Source of the DNA: Ceratodon purpureus
Taxonomy: Eukaryota > Streptophyta > Bryopsida > Pseudoditrichales > Ditrichaceae
Reading direction: 5' to 3'
Assembly (NCBI GenBank): GCA_014871385.1
Contig: CM026426.1
Span: 42,303,613-42,367,612 of the forward strand
Length of the DNA stretch: 64,000 nucleotides
In this document: positions 45,775-59,100 of the stretch, piece by piece
Layout: each line of letters begins with the position of its first letter
How positions within the stretch are numbered: position 1 is the first letter of the stretch
Notes under the pieces: generated by a model
What the model saw: the letters and a program-made list of their open reading frames with translations, nothing else
Told to the model about the DNA's origin: nothing
The model's database searches: none
Program-made: the position numbers and the translations under genes

Positions 45775-46299
45775 ACAAAATAGACCCCAATCTTACATGC
45801 AATTTAATTGAATTCACATATGGCTATGACCAATTCTCCCTAGAAACACTAGAAGCTAAAATTTAAAAATAAAAATAAAAAATAATTAAATAACCATTAA
45901 TTGCCAATATAGTTGCTAGAAGATGGATAGTGGATCCCCTATTGGCATCACAACAGGCGCTAGAGCCACTACACATATCCCATCAATGAACTTACTTAAA
46001 GACAAGTTCAAAATACCTATGTTTACCATCAAAATACAAATACTAACGCCACACAATATGCCATGTCTATCCTCCTCCACAAAAGAAAAATATAAAACCA
46101 TCAACTACTACCCAAACAGTAGACCCCCCGTAGTTAAAACTAAAAAGAAAATAAAAATAAATAGCTAGAGCTCCTTAATTTAATGTTAGCAACGAGTGTA
46201 ATGTCTCTTGTTACGCACGATAGGGTGTTGGTTGGCAAAACTTAGTTCTATTATGCAATTGCTCACTTAGCATTACCAAGCCACTTCATCCTTTACATC

Positions 46300-46400
46300 T
46301 GCTCAAACGAGTCCATCAGGGTTCAAACCCAAACCAGTGATATGAGACAAACGTTCACCACCAACCAACAATGAGGTCGTGGTTTGGTGGCCAAACTCAC
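46300..46400 (-). repeat. tRNA-like SINE head (candidate)
   Basis: On the minus strand TTGGTGGTGAACG (about 46352-46364) resembles a Pol III A box and GGGTTTGAACCC (46319-46330) a B box, about 35 bases apart and in the right order. The intervening TCTCATATCACT is reminiscent of plant tRNA-related SINEs. No cloverleaf with a proper acceptor stem is visible, so this is not called a tRNA gene. Confidence 0.4.
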
Positions 46401-47767
46401 ATTCAGATATAACTTAAACGCTAACCTTTTATGGTTCCTTGTTACTGGATACTTATAACAAAAGTGTCTACTATCGAAAGGGGGGAGTAGATCTTTACTT
46501 CAATACCTTTGTCCTATAGGCATTGAATAGAGGGTAGATCGAATAGACACTTAATTCGCGTTAGTCTCCTTCGGAGACTGAAGTTTCTTTTTCTTTCTTA
46601 AGCATCTCTACAACAAGAAGGGATTCTAATTGACACATTGACAAGGCATAAGAATGTCCACTTTTATATAAAAAGTTAGGTTAAAATGGATTTATTTTGT
46701 TATGGTAAAAACTTGAGCTTCCTTGTTTAAGTTGTTATATCCCCATCGAGAGCCACCAGAACAACATAATTTCAAATCCTACCTTTGCAATATTTAAGTG
46801 GGCTAGCAAGAAGTTAATGTAGAAAAGGATTGTTTAAAGCATTTGAGACAATCTAAACATATTCTAGTATTTGATCTCGACAAGTTCTTCTATAACCAAA
46901 ATATCCTTTTGAACGTGTGGAAAGTCACGTCATCAATTTAAGAATTATTTAAATTTATGTCTAGAATGAGCTCTATTTCTAATCCCTCCTCAGCAAAGGT
47001 GACAACCGCAAAATACAATTGTCGGCACAGTCAACAAAAGACAAAAGATATCCAAACATTTGATAATTGCAAGCTATTGTACCGCGAGGCTAGATCAAAT
47101 ACCAGCACAGAACAACATCTTACATTTGGAGAATGAGGATTTACTCTAACTCTGGATGAAGTTAGCTACAACCCAAATAGCCCATATTCAGATTTAGGAC
47201 ATTCGTGGTTAAGAATAAAATAGCCACTAAATAGAAGAGCCAAATGAAATCTTGAAAAAATGTCACATCATTGAATTTAGTCAATGTGGTGTTCAACTAT
47301 AGGAGATGACCTAGATTCCATTATGGTCTTACATTTTTTTAAACATAGGATAATAAACATCATTGAAAAGGAAACATTCTTCAAAGCAAACTAGGCGCAT
47401 GGACACACCTATACTCAAAAAAAAATTGACAAATAAACCTTTCACAAAGGAGAATAAGATTTTAAATTGAATATAAAACCAACACAAATCCAATTTAAGC
47501 AATGTCCTAAGATAATGATGTATTATCTGCCATCAACGGCACGTTGTTCGACAAAAGAATGACCATGTACACAAACGCTTTGATTTAGGAGATCTTATAA
47601 TGATGACTTACCTAGAGTTAACGGCCGCATGCCCTTGGATATTTGGATGACAATGCAAACGTATGCTTAAATTTAGAAGCTCTCTTAGAATTAATGACCT
47701 ACGCCTATTAAAATTCCAATCATTATGCACGCATATATTTAATTTTACGAGATCTACTTAAGTTTGT

Positions 47768-47813
<46 letters not shown>

Positions 47814-50800
47814 ATTTGTAAACTAGACTATCTAAAAAAAAATACAACGAGCATTACACAATTATAGAATTTTGAATCTTCTTACATGAACGACGAGACA
47901 ACATATTTAATATTTATGCTTTCTTGCATGCTACGCGAACCTTTGACTATAAAATATCATAAGACATCTTATTAAACTTTGATGCTTCTGGAAACTAATA
48001 TCTCAGACAACAAGACGTCTTCTACCAAGCAACAACTCTTTCTATTGTACACACCACATCATTTAATGACAGAATTTTACATGGGTACATACAACAACAT
48101 GTTGGAGAGTAAACAACATTGTTTACATCAACACACAGCTGCAGCAACCACTTGTATCTGAACAATCACGACAATAATGACAAAAAGAGATTAGAAGGAA
48201 GAGAGGTGACAACAATACTTGATGAAACAAACCATCAGCGTTTTTGTGTGATGCAAGTGTACAAATGGGTACTCAACAAGAACTACAATGTTTTTATAGA
48301 CTGCAGCAAGCACTGTGGTTTAGGCAGGAAATTGTCGCAACCAAAGGGGTGGCGTATGTTCAAAAACATTGCTATAGTTTAGGCACTAACAAAGTTCAAC
48401 TTTGGATCCATATTTTGGTGAGTTCTATGTAGCCAATTGATTGACTAAGGGAGTTAAAAAGTACGAGAGAGATGTTCATTCTAATTTAAATATTATCTAA
48501 ATGCAATTGATCTAACAATTGATTTGGATCATATAGATACAAAACATAATACTAGTAATCCAGAGTCTACTGTTTTTTTAAGGTCCCTATATACTCAATA
48601 ACATTAAGGAGGATCAATGTAAAGCTTGATAATATGAAAATTTGTTGAGAGGTCTTTGTTATCAATGACGTTTAGCAACGCCGTTATCAAAGTAACAAAG
48701 AAGGAACGTCTATATTAAATAATCATGGACTACTCAAAAGGATCTCTTACTTTATTCTTGTTGTTTTGGGCCTCGATTATTGCAACGTACTATAGCAAAT
48801 TAAACCAAGAATAAGACGTCCTCTATTAATAGACTTTAATGGTGCGTGACGGCTGCGACAAATGCCTTAACAATTTAATCATAGAGCTTCTAAAGAAGAA
48901 TTGCGTTCCAAGATAAATTTAGATAGCCTTCAAGTATTGTTATGCTTTGGAGGCAGCTCAAAAATGACAGGAAGAATGTTGTCCGGATCGCGCTCACCAT
49001 CTATACTTAGTGCCATGCAAAAGCAAATTCGGTTATTGCAAACGAATCCATTCATTTTTATGAATGATTTGCATATGCAGCTCATCAATAAAATGTCCAG
49101 GCTTGGAGACCTTTACTCTAGATCTTAAATCTTGAACCCTATAACCTGAACCTTAAACCTTGAAACATACATTCTCTAATCCTTACATTTGCAATTTAAA
49201 TCTATAATATACTATGAGTATCAAATATATGTTATATATAATATACATGATATGTATATCTTTTAACGTAAGTCCTCAATTCAACAATAATTGTATCATA
49301 ATCCAATGGAATGATGATTAATATGTATATATAATAATATATATATATATATATATATATATTTAAATTCTACATTTTGTAAAACTTTTAAAGGCTTTAG
49401 CTATCTAGGTGTGTACATATAAATTTTTAAATTAAAGTATTTTATGTTAGATTCAATTCTTCTATATTTGAAATTTAAATAAACTAGCAATTTTTGCTTG
49501 AACTATGATGAAGTTGTATTATTATAAATTAAAAAGGTGTTCCTTTACCAATGAATGGTTAATTTGCTGCACTTATCAAATGGTTATGCTTTACGTTAAT
49601 ATAATAGGGGATTTTAGTCTTTGCAAAGGGACATAAAGAGTACGTGATAAGATTTATAATTCAATAGTATTTGAATTTGTCCATGTAAGAATAATTTTTT
49701 CAATTGTTGCAAATACAAACTAGCATATGATAATGAATTGTACAATATTTGTTTAGTAATACAAGACGTTTATTATCAGATGCTATCATAACAAAAGGAT
49801 TGGTATTTATTACATGATGTGTGCCGCAAGCACCCTTGCTAGCCTTTGGTTTTTGGAGCCTGTACTTGCTCTTCCTTGCGAGCATTCTAGCGTTGCGTAG
49901 CAAACCGCGGGATCAACACGCATAGAGAGGCAATATTCGACCTTCCTTTTTTCTGGGAGCCAACGCTTAAACGATTGAATTTGAACCACCTACGTCCTAC
50001 ACTAGTGCAATGTATGTCACCTACTATGTTTGCCAAATCGTCTGCAAAAATAGTTGCTCCATCGTTTATACCCGGAAGAGTCAATTATGTTCTTGGTTAA
50101 ACGAGAGTGAAACGGTCTCTGTAGGAGTGAATATGGAGAGAGAATTCTTTCATTCCTTTACTTCAAAGGACGTACCAGACTTGTAGAATATTGACTCCAT
50201 GTCGCTTGTCAAAAATATTTTTTCCATTGTGCAAAAAACATAGTTAGAGTATCATATATCTCACGGTATGCTACACGTTTTTGTGCTTCAATTTCAGATA
50301 TATCAAAGTGATCCTTCAATGGACAATGCTTTGTGCAGTTGTTTTTGAAAATCAAAGCAAATGTTGTTATTGCATGTTACCCATTTTTTTCAGAGATTAT
50401 ACACTATACAATCATATATACGAAACACGGGGGTGATTTTTGTGAGGGTTTCTTTGCGTTGAAAGTCTTTGTAAATTGTGAAGGTGAAACTAGAGGTTGT
50501 GCATTTGAACTTCGTTTTCTACGATTGTCTTGACCTAAATCTCTAGTCTATATACGGAGTTAAACTCACTCACGTTTTTGATGATATTAGAATAGTAGTT
50601 CGGAGTTATGCAATTACAAAGGAATAAAAACCTTGGATTATCCTCTTTATATTATCCTTTCCCTGTGTCATCTTATTTTAGATGATCAAGTGAATCTCTG
50701 GAATAATCTCTTGTATTTTTTTTCTTCGTGATGTGTCTCTGATTTTTGTAATTCAATAAAAACCTAATAATTCCTTGTATGATCTGACAACCTTGTAATC

Positions 50801-51700
50801 CAAAATTGTTAGGTTGATCTCCTCAAACAATTGTTTGTTTTCCCTGACCATAATTTTGAGGCGGTTCTTTCTCTTTTAGGTAGTAGTCAAATCCTCTTGT
50901 TATTGCAAGGTCTATTTAGTGTGCGAAGCTACCCTATACTTTTAGAAGATCACCTAAAACTTGTCTTGAATACATTTTTGTTGTTGTAAGGAGAGTGACG
51001 TTTTGTTTCGTCAGAGAAGGCAATTAGGGAATTCTATTAAGTGAAGTTTGTTGTTGGGTCTTGTTATTCATTTCCTACACATTTAGGAGATCTCCTAAAT
51101 ACAACTTATTAATTACTTGCAGTTTCATCGTTCAACTGATTGTCAACATTGTCAACTGCTTGCATAGATTAGATTAAATGTTTTGGGTTCTATATGATGC
51201 TATAGTCTTCATTATGGTAAAGTACAATTTATATGGATCAATGATTTGCCATCTAATATAATTGTACGCCTATTGCAAAATGGATTTGTCCTTGGATCCT
51301 CTGCTATTTCGCCTAGCTCTTTGTCTGGATACATGCCCGGACGCTTTCCACACCGACTCTTTGAAACTAGATTGAGAGTTTAATCTATACAATCCAAAAA
51401 AACATCTTGAACATTAAGGAGGGATGCTGTATCTCAACTAATGCTCCAAACTCACCTAGTATCTAATTCAAAGTCAAGTAAGTTTTAAAACTAAACATTA
51501 ATATGGTCTCCAACGATTTTATTGCACATGTTAGCAAATCTTAAATGTCTTTTTAGGTATCAATCTCCTAGCTTTGAAATTTGGTAAGCATGTTGTCAAC
51601 ACAACAATGATTTTTTGTCTAAATTTTTATGTATGAATAACAATTTCCAGCGCTCTGGAAGGTGTCAAATTTGGCAGCTGTGTGGGCAATATCCCTTGAA
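46401..51700. other. Long AT-rich intergenic region, no gene recognised
   Basis: Contains only short frames on both strands, a (TA)n tract at about 47771-47811, a second TA-rich tract at about 49331-49372, and five AGATCT-centred palindromes or near-palindromes between 47.58 and 51.10 kb. No domain, tRNA or clear transposon terminus was seen. Probably very old transposon debris. Confidence 0.55.
51081..51100. repeat. Perfect 20-bp palindrome ATTTAGGAGATCTCCTAAAT
   Basis: Self-complementary over all 20 bases. A near copy (TTTAGAAGATCACCTAAAA) lies at 50941-50959, with weaker relatives near 47583, 47668 and 47746. Confidence 0.85.
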
Positions 51701-53168
51701 TCGGAGGAGGTGTCAGTTTAGGTGTCTCCCCAGCACAAAATATAGATAGAAGAATGAACATTGAATGTAGCGGCGATGTTTGTTAGGTGTAGTGACGGGC
51801 TTGGGTCGTCGTCCCCGAGGGGAGTATGAGTAGAGCCGAGGAGTTCTCACGCTGGGGTTTCGAGTTTTTGTAGCGTGAAGAAGAGGACGCGCAGAGGCAC
51901 TGGTACTCGCACCATTACCGTCGGTGACACCATCTCCTGCGCGCGCTCGTCCCGCCGCTGGATTGCGCTTTGCTATCCGCACAGCGACTTGCGTTTCGCT
52001 TCCAGGTGAATTTTTGAGTGAAGTCTCCGGGGATTGAAGTTCCCGACCGCGAAGCGACAGTGCTCTGATCGCGCGGTTTCGTTTCGTGGTTATATTTTTT
52101 GTCGCAGAGTGAATGCCGTTTTATTCGTGTTAGGCGGAAAATTCTGCGGGAGAGAGGTTCTGTAGAATGTTTGGAGAGTCGTTTGGCGGTTGTTTGAAGA
52201 GTATGTGGCAGGAGTTCCTCGTGATTGCTGGAGTTTTTTTTTCTTCCCATTCTTTTGTTTCTGGCGTAGATGTGGAGGACACTGTTTTTGTGGTGCGGTG
52301 CTTCATTGCGCCTTCATTTTTAGTGTAGGTGGATGAGTTGAGTGTTTGTGTTGGTTTGCGCGCTGTTTTGGTTTTTGCTTGTAAGAGTGCTGTGGTCGCA
52401 ATCCAGTGTTGACGGTGTTGTTGATTTGGTTGCTCTTACATGGCGGGTCGTTTCTGAAATTCGACATTGTGACTTGCAGTGTTTGTCTTCGACGGGGTTC
52501 GACTGTGCGGGTGAAATGTAGTTTCCGAGCTTTGTGCAATACTCCTTCGTCTTCTCGCCTTTGTGGAGTTATTGTGGAGAGTTCGATTTGGTGAATTCTT
52601 CCCTAGCTTGAGGAACTGACTCTTAATAAAGTGGCGAATTTCGAGAGGCGGTGTGGATGGTGAAAGAGTGTGATTTTCCGTCGACTGTTTTACTGTTAGG
52701 GTGCTGAAAGAAGCTGGTACACATTGCGTGAGGGTTGGAACTGAAGCAGGAAGAAGATGTGTTAGAGGCTCCATTGAGGAAGGAAGACGCCAACCTTGAA
52801 GAACGAAGCACACTATGCGCGAGCTACAAGGAAATGTGTGGTGGAGTTAGTGACTGCGTTAAGAGTTGATGACGTAAAGTGGAGGTTGTTGTGCGGGGAT
52901 AGTGTCCGACCGGATGCAGGAGAGTGAATTGTAGCTTATGTTGGTTGTAGTTCGAGGTAGATGCAGTTTTCAATGTTTCCAGAGAGGTAGTTCGCAAATT
53001 TTCTGCAGTAGTTGCAACTGGTTATGAAGAGCTCAGTGTCTGTCCTGGAGGAGTTTTTGTGCATTTTCCGTCTTATCTTTTGTTCTCTAAGCTGATACTT
53101 CCTTCTCTTCTCTTCTACGATCCCTGTTTTAAACAAGGTGGTATTAGAATATTGTAATTCAATGCAAA
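51701..53168 (+). promoter_or_regulatory. Promoter / 5' UTR region of the paladin gene
   Basis: GC content rises relative to the upstream DNA and no long frame is open. Short upstream ATGs are present (for example about 53162, out of frame with the main start). Transcript start and any leader intron cannot be fixed from sequence. Confidence 0.4.
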
Positions 53169-56100
53169 ATGGCTGCTTCACGAGAACCAGAGCATGTCAT
53201 TATCTCCAGAAACGGTTCGGTACTTGGGAAGAAAACAATCCTCAAGAGTGATCATTTCCCTGGTTGTCAGAACAAGCGTTTACTGCCTCACGTGGAGGGA
53301 GCTCCAAATTACAGACAGGTAGTTATGCTGCTTATCTACTGATCTGTTCAATTTCAGTGAGATTTCAGTCGTAGCATAAATACAGAGATTTGTTTAAGCC
53401 TACTTTGGAATTTAATCTCAGATTAATGTTTATCACTGTAACTTCCCACACCTTCGTGCAACCTTGAAAGGTCAAAGTCTGCCAATTTAACTTGCTGGCC
53501 ATTTTGGGATTTATTAGCAACGTTATCTAGTGCTAGATTTTACGACATTAGCCAGGAATTTTCAGCTGAAGAATCGTTGGTGTACTTAAGACTCTTGATA
53601 TGCAGTCTTGGAATATACACTGGGGGAAGGTCTTCTTGTTCTCTCAGAAGTCAAGAACATCCTCTGCTCGGCAGACTTTAGTTATATCACGACCTTTCTT
53701 GTACGTTATTTTTTCAGGTGGGAAACAAGCCAGTGTATGGTGTGGCTATTCCGACTGTTGATGGCATACGCAGAGTTCTAGAGCTGATAGGAGCAAGTAA
53801 GTATGGGTACCAACGCGTTTTGTGGCACAATCTGCGGGAGGAACCGGTATGTTACCTTATGAAGACAACAGCCTACTTCTTTGACTGCCTCAAAACTACT
53901 CTAGTTGTCTATTCGACTTGAATTTTCTCTGTAATAGCTTGCCTATTATACATACACACCTAAGTAACTTAGTCTTTGAGAAGCGTTTGCGTCGCTTATT
54001 AATTTAGATGACTCTAATATTTCCAGTTGGCTTTTCTCTAGGTTATTTATGTCAATGGCCGTCCTTTCGTCTTGCGAGAGGTGGAGCGACCTTTTACAAA
54101 TCTTGAGTATACTGTAAGTTCTCAAACAGTTACGTGCGAAAAGTACTTCGTAGCGGTACTTCATTTTTGTGACATCCATAGCATTAAATATTTGTTGATC
54201 TTTATGTGTATTTATCGCCAGTCTTTGAAATGGCGAGCTAATGAGGTTTTGTAATTTGGTGATGAAGTGTGCCTTTGAGCTCTTAAATTATTTTACACTT
54301 GATCGATTTATCCTGTCATTTCTCTCCTTTCTCTCTGATGTCCTTTTATTGCTTGGTCTTCATCATTTTGGGGTTGACTACCGAAGTCCTCTTTCATCTA
54401 GTACAGTTCTGCGTTTTCATCTGAAATCCCAGGACGATTATATGTCTCTGTGGTCTGATACTTTTAGTATTATTTCAGCTTCCGAGGAGGTTAAGGTGTG
54501 AATAGGATTTCCGAAATCTTCGATAGCACATTCAGAATTTCCCTGAGTTCGCCGTTGCTCTTACGAACGCACAAGTTCTGTAGGTTGTGAGTATCTGTCC
54601 ATGATGAGCTTGCGGTTTTTGATTCAGAACATTGGTAGATTCAAAACATTATTGCATGAGTGCTTGCAACCATGTTCTATTCGGTAGCCAACCCGTGAAC
54701 AGATCATGATGATAATGGGCTTTCTCGGCCCAAACTAATTGACCCTATTGTTGTCTGGATCGGGCATCGCTGCAGGCCTCCCAGGGACAAGAACGCCTTG
54801 GGGGCTTCCTGCAAGTGTTCATTCTGCGAATGCTTACCTGCCAAGTCTCGTTACGATGGTAATGATTAAAAAATAGTTGGATTTTCACGGAGAATCTGCA
54901 GCCATGTCTTCTTTAAAAACGATTCGTCAGGATCGTCTTCTGATAGTAATTAGTTAAACTGAACATTCAGACTTTTAAATGTGATGTCTTTCAACTACAC
55001 TGAGTTTGTAGTTAACTTTATTTTAGATGAACTACATAGCATTAAGGGCAACAAGAACCCAGTATCATTGCCTTCTCGATGGAGGCTGCAATCCTTCTTT
55101 GTTCATGCTTGGTGTCATATCAGTATTTCAATGTAGTTGCTTGACCTAGCGTTCAGTTTAGGGCTGATGGTTTTTATATTTATATTTATATTCTGTTGAT
55201 GCAGGGAATCAACAGGCAAAGAGTTGAGCAGATGGAAGCTCGACTGAAGGTAGATGTCCGTGAAGAAGCTGGCAGGTACGTAACTTTGGGTTTTAAAATT
55301 TCTTTTCTCCTGCTTACATCAAAGTTTGTTGATGGTTTTCGAGTAGGCCGTATTTGTTGTCATATCTCCTCGGTGTTGAAAAGATTTTCTAAATTGTAGT
55401 GTTTATGGACCTCGGGAAACGACACAGGTACTTAAACAAGATCATGGTTAGCGATGAGCTCCCTGATGGCCAGATGATAGATCAATGGGAACCAGCTGGT
55501 CCAAATTCCATACAAACACCTTTTGAGGTATTTTCATACAAAGCTCTGTGCTTTCCTTATCCTTTTTTTGGTGATTTGTTAGGGCCGGCAGCATATACAC
55601 TGGGAACTCAGGTTATGGTGTTTCCAGGTTTATGAGAGTCTGCAGGCGGAAGGCTACTTGGTTGACTACGAGCGAATTCCAATTACGGATGAAAAGTCAC
55701 CGAAAGAGCGAGACTTTGACTTCTTAGTAAGTGTATTCTCAGCATACCTGCTTCAAGGTAGAAGAATCTAACGTATACTAGTTGTATGGCTTGATCATTA
55801 TGCAAGATCTTTCCTGAATTGATCATTTCATCTGTAGGTACAGCGTCTTTCACAAGTTGAGGTTGGGACTAAACTGGTCTTCAATTGCCAAATGGGCCGC
55901 GGTCGCACTACTACGGGCATGGTCATCGCTACCTTGATCCATCTTCGGCGATTGGGGGATTCAGGTCTGGTCATGTCCATGGCATCTCTTGTGTAGAATC
56001 TCCTTTTTGTGTAAATCAATTTGGATATGCTGTTTTCTAGTACGATCATGAGCTTAGGCTTTGAAAAGAAATTGGTTGTTGGGTACTTTAGAAAGGTTTG

Positions 56101-59100
56101 TTCGGTTGAGATATTTGTGATAAGAGTGTGCATTACTCATTCTGAACAGTTCTTTACCTACGAACAGGATGGAAATATGAAAACAGTTGTTTGATAAGAA
56201 ATATATGTGAATAACTGAAAATTTCGTAGGACTACCTCGTTCAAGTTCTATGGGAATGATTCACGAGGCAAGGGATGAAATGCTGCATGACATACCAGAC
56301 ACTGAAGAGGCTCTGAGAAGAGGAGAATATACAGTAATTCGGAGTCTTATCCGCGTGTTAGAGGTAAAGCATGTACGTAGGAGATATACTGTGATCTGCA
56401 AGAATTCATCGCTATGCATCTTCTCTACTCAGTGTGGAATGAGTGGTGAAGCTTTTGAAGTAAATTCTGTCAGAGTGAAGTTCAAGTTTATTTTAGAGAT
56501 ATGTAGTGAAGCTGTTAACCTACAATTGGAGAAAAACGACATCGCGTACGGACTGTTTCTTTATTTCTGAGAAGCCTGGTTGCTGATTTTGATGAAATGG
56601 ATGTGCGGCAGGGGGGAGTAGAAGGCAAACGCCAGGTGGATAAAGTAATCGACAGCTGTTCAGCAATGCAGGTTACTTGTATTATCTGATGTTCTTATGA
56701 GGTTGGCATTTTGACAGTCATGGGGTTGCAATTAAAACTAAATTGGTTAATTCTGTGCATGAGAATTGAATTGTCATGATTTGCAGAACCTGCGGGAGGC
56801 AATTGCGGGTTATCGGAACAGTATTCAAAGACAAGCTGATGAGAAGAAGCGGGAAGCTGGACTCTCTTTCTTTGTAGAGTATTTGGAGCGATACTACTTT
56901 CTTATCTGCTTTGCTGTTTACATTCATACTGAGAAGACTTCATTGGGCTCTACACACCGGTCAGGCCAGGGCGGTTTTGAGCAGTGGATGCGTGCACGGC
57001 CTGAGCTCTACAGCATTCTTCGGAGGTCTCCTACATTTCAATAGTGTACTTAGCAGTTTCCTGATCACTCAAATAGATTTCATTTAGTTTAGTTGATCCC
57101 CTTGTTATATATTAACAATATATCATTTTGCCAGGTTGCTGAGGCGGGATCCAATGGGTGCATTGGGTTACAGTAACAACCGACTGGGTGTAATCAAAAA
57201 GTCTTCCAAAGCTGCGGATTCTCGTCCCAGTAGGATGGAAAGTGTCTTGGCTACCAGGAATGGAGGGGTATTAGGGCGGCAGGCTGTGCTAAAAAGCGAT
57301 CACTGTCCCGGTTGTCAAAGCCAGTATCTTCCAGAGATTTTAGACGGAGCTCCTAACTTCAGAGAAGTTTTAGGATTCCCTGTGTTTGGTGTAGCCAATC
57401 CAACAATTGAAGGTATTCGTGCTGTACTGCATAGAGTTTCTGACGGTGACAGTGAGCGACAGGTGCTGTGGCATAATATGAGGGAGGAGCCAGTGGTTTA
57501 TATCAATGGAAAGCCATTCGTCTTGCGCGAAGTTGAACGCCCCTACAAAAACTTGCTTGAATACGATGTAAGACTTTTTTTCTTAATGCTGTTTTATGTC
57601 TACTGTTTACTGTAGTGTCAATGGGCTTTGAGTATTCTTTGTCATCGATTCTCGACAAATACGAGGCTTGGCTAGAGTGTGGTGTACACAGTTTATTTTT
57701 GTTTGCTCAGGACACTTCTTTAGTTTAATTTTAATTTCTTGGTTTCTCTGAAATTTTCTATGATTTTGCGTACTCATTGTTCTACTCATTGTCTCATGAA
57801 ATCTCGAGATAGAGATAGATGATTTATACGGACAGATTTTTGTGAATCGAAAGTTAAGGAGGAATGTGTCTTTTTATTGATGAACTGTATTTACGTGCAG
57901 GGCATTGACAGGGCAAGGGTGGAGAACATGGAAGATCGATTGAAAGACGATATATTAAGAGAAGCCGAGAGGTATTCAGGAGCTATAATGGTAAATCATG
58001 AAACGGACGACGGGCAGATTTTTGATGCATGGGAGCCTGTTGGTCCCGGTGCAGTTCAGACACCTCTAGAGGTTTACGAGTGCCTGAAAGCTGAAGGTTT
58101 CCAGGTTGAGTATGCCAGGGTTCCTATTACTGATGGCAAAGCTCCCAAAAGTTCTGACTTTGGTGCTCTCTCGTCTCGCATTGCAACTTCTCCCAGAGAT
58201 ACTGCTTTCGTCTTCAACTGTCAGGCAAGCCCCATCAAGAGTTTAAAGTGCTAATTCTCTGTTTCATAGGATCGTGGTGATCTTCTTGGTTTTACTTAAT
58301 ATTATATTGTATTGAGGTGACTCAGATGGGGCGAGGCCGTACAACTACAGGAATGGTGATAGCATGCCTGGTTCTTTTGCGTTGCGAGAATGGTGAACTC
58401 AGGGCGCCCGGCCTGACTTCACATAAGGTGGAAGTGGAAAGTGGATCAAGTAGTGGAGAAGAGGTAAATAGTGACATGCACGTGGGCAGTCCAGCAAACA
58501 GGATTGAAGACCAAAATTGTATAGCAGAATTCGTGATGGATGATATTCCCATTGTCCGGAAGATTACGCGCTTACTTGATATCGGAGCGGAGTGCCGGGA
58601 GGCTTTAGATGCTGTAATCGACCACTGCGACGCCATGCAAAATTTGCGGCAAGCTGTTTTGCATTACCGACGGGCATTCAATGATCAAAAGCTGGAGCAT
58701 CATGCTCGCCGTGCAGCTTTAAATCGAGGCATTGAGTATCTTGAGCGATATTTAATGTTGATCGGTTTTGCTGCTTACTTAAATAGTGACTATTTTACTG
58801 GATACTGCGAAGGTGGCTCTGGGACAACTTTCAAGGCGTGGCTACATCGTCATCCTGAAGTTAGGCAACTGAAATGGAGCATGCGATTGAGACCAACCCG
58901 TGTGTTTACTATCAATGTAAGGAGCTCTATCAAAAATGAGACAATTTTCTTGTTTAGATCAAAGAAGGCGTTTATTTATTTCAGTAACTGATCTAATAGG
59001 TCCTCCAGTCTGTTGTTACTGAGCTAAAACTAGGATGGACACTGATTTGTTGTTTCAGGAGATGGAGTTCAAAGCACACGGTGAGAACAATCAGGAAGAT

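Larger units (their letters stand above)
38980..46170 (+). mobile_element. Decayed LINE (endonuclease, reverse transcriptase, RNase H)
   Basis: Plus-strand coding remnants appear in order. The endonuclease is at about 39,135-39,600, including Leu-Cys-Ser-Asp-Leu-Asn-Arg-Asp where APE-type enzymes have Gly-Asp-Phe-Asn-Arg, and Tyr-Ile-Pro-Thr-Asn-Thr-Asn. A linker frame is at 39,867-40,109. The reverse transcriptase is at 40,420-41,702: Ala-Leu-Gly-Ser-Asp-Lys-Ile-Pro-Asn, Asn-His-Arg-Pro-Ile-Ala-Leu, Asp-Phe-Lys-Asn-Ala-Phe-Asp, Gln-Gly-Asp-Ile-Leu-Ser-Pro, and Tyr-Ala-Asp-Asp at 41120-41131. An RNase-H end is at about 44,990-45,300 (Val-Asn-Ile-Asp-Gly-Asn-x-Gln-x-Asp-Lys-Leu-Ala-Lys). Many stops and shifts show it is dead. 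A 1.07-kb CACTA-type insertion splits it. The coding strand is A/C rich and G poor. Ends are approximate; no clear poly-A tail was found. Confidence 0.75.

Noticed and set aside
47979-49128. Short plus-strand frames (60-87 codons) in the intergenic region
   Set aside because: No domain, no consistent coding composition, no partner exons.
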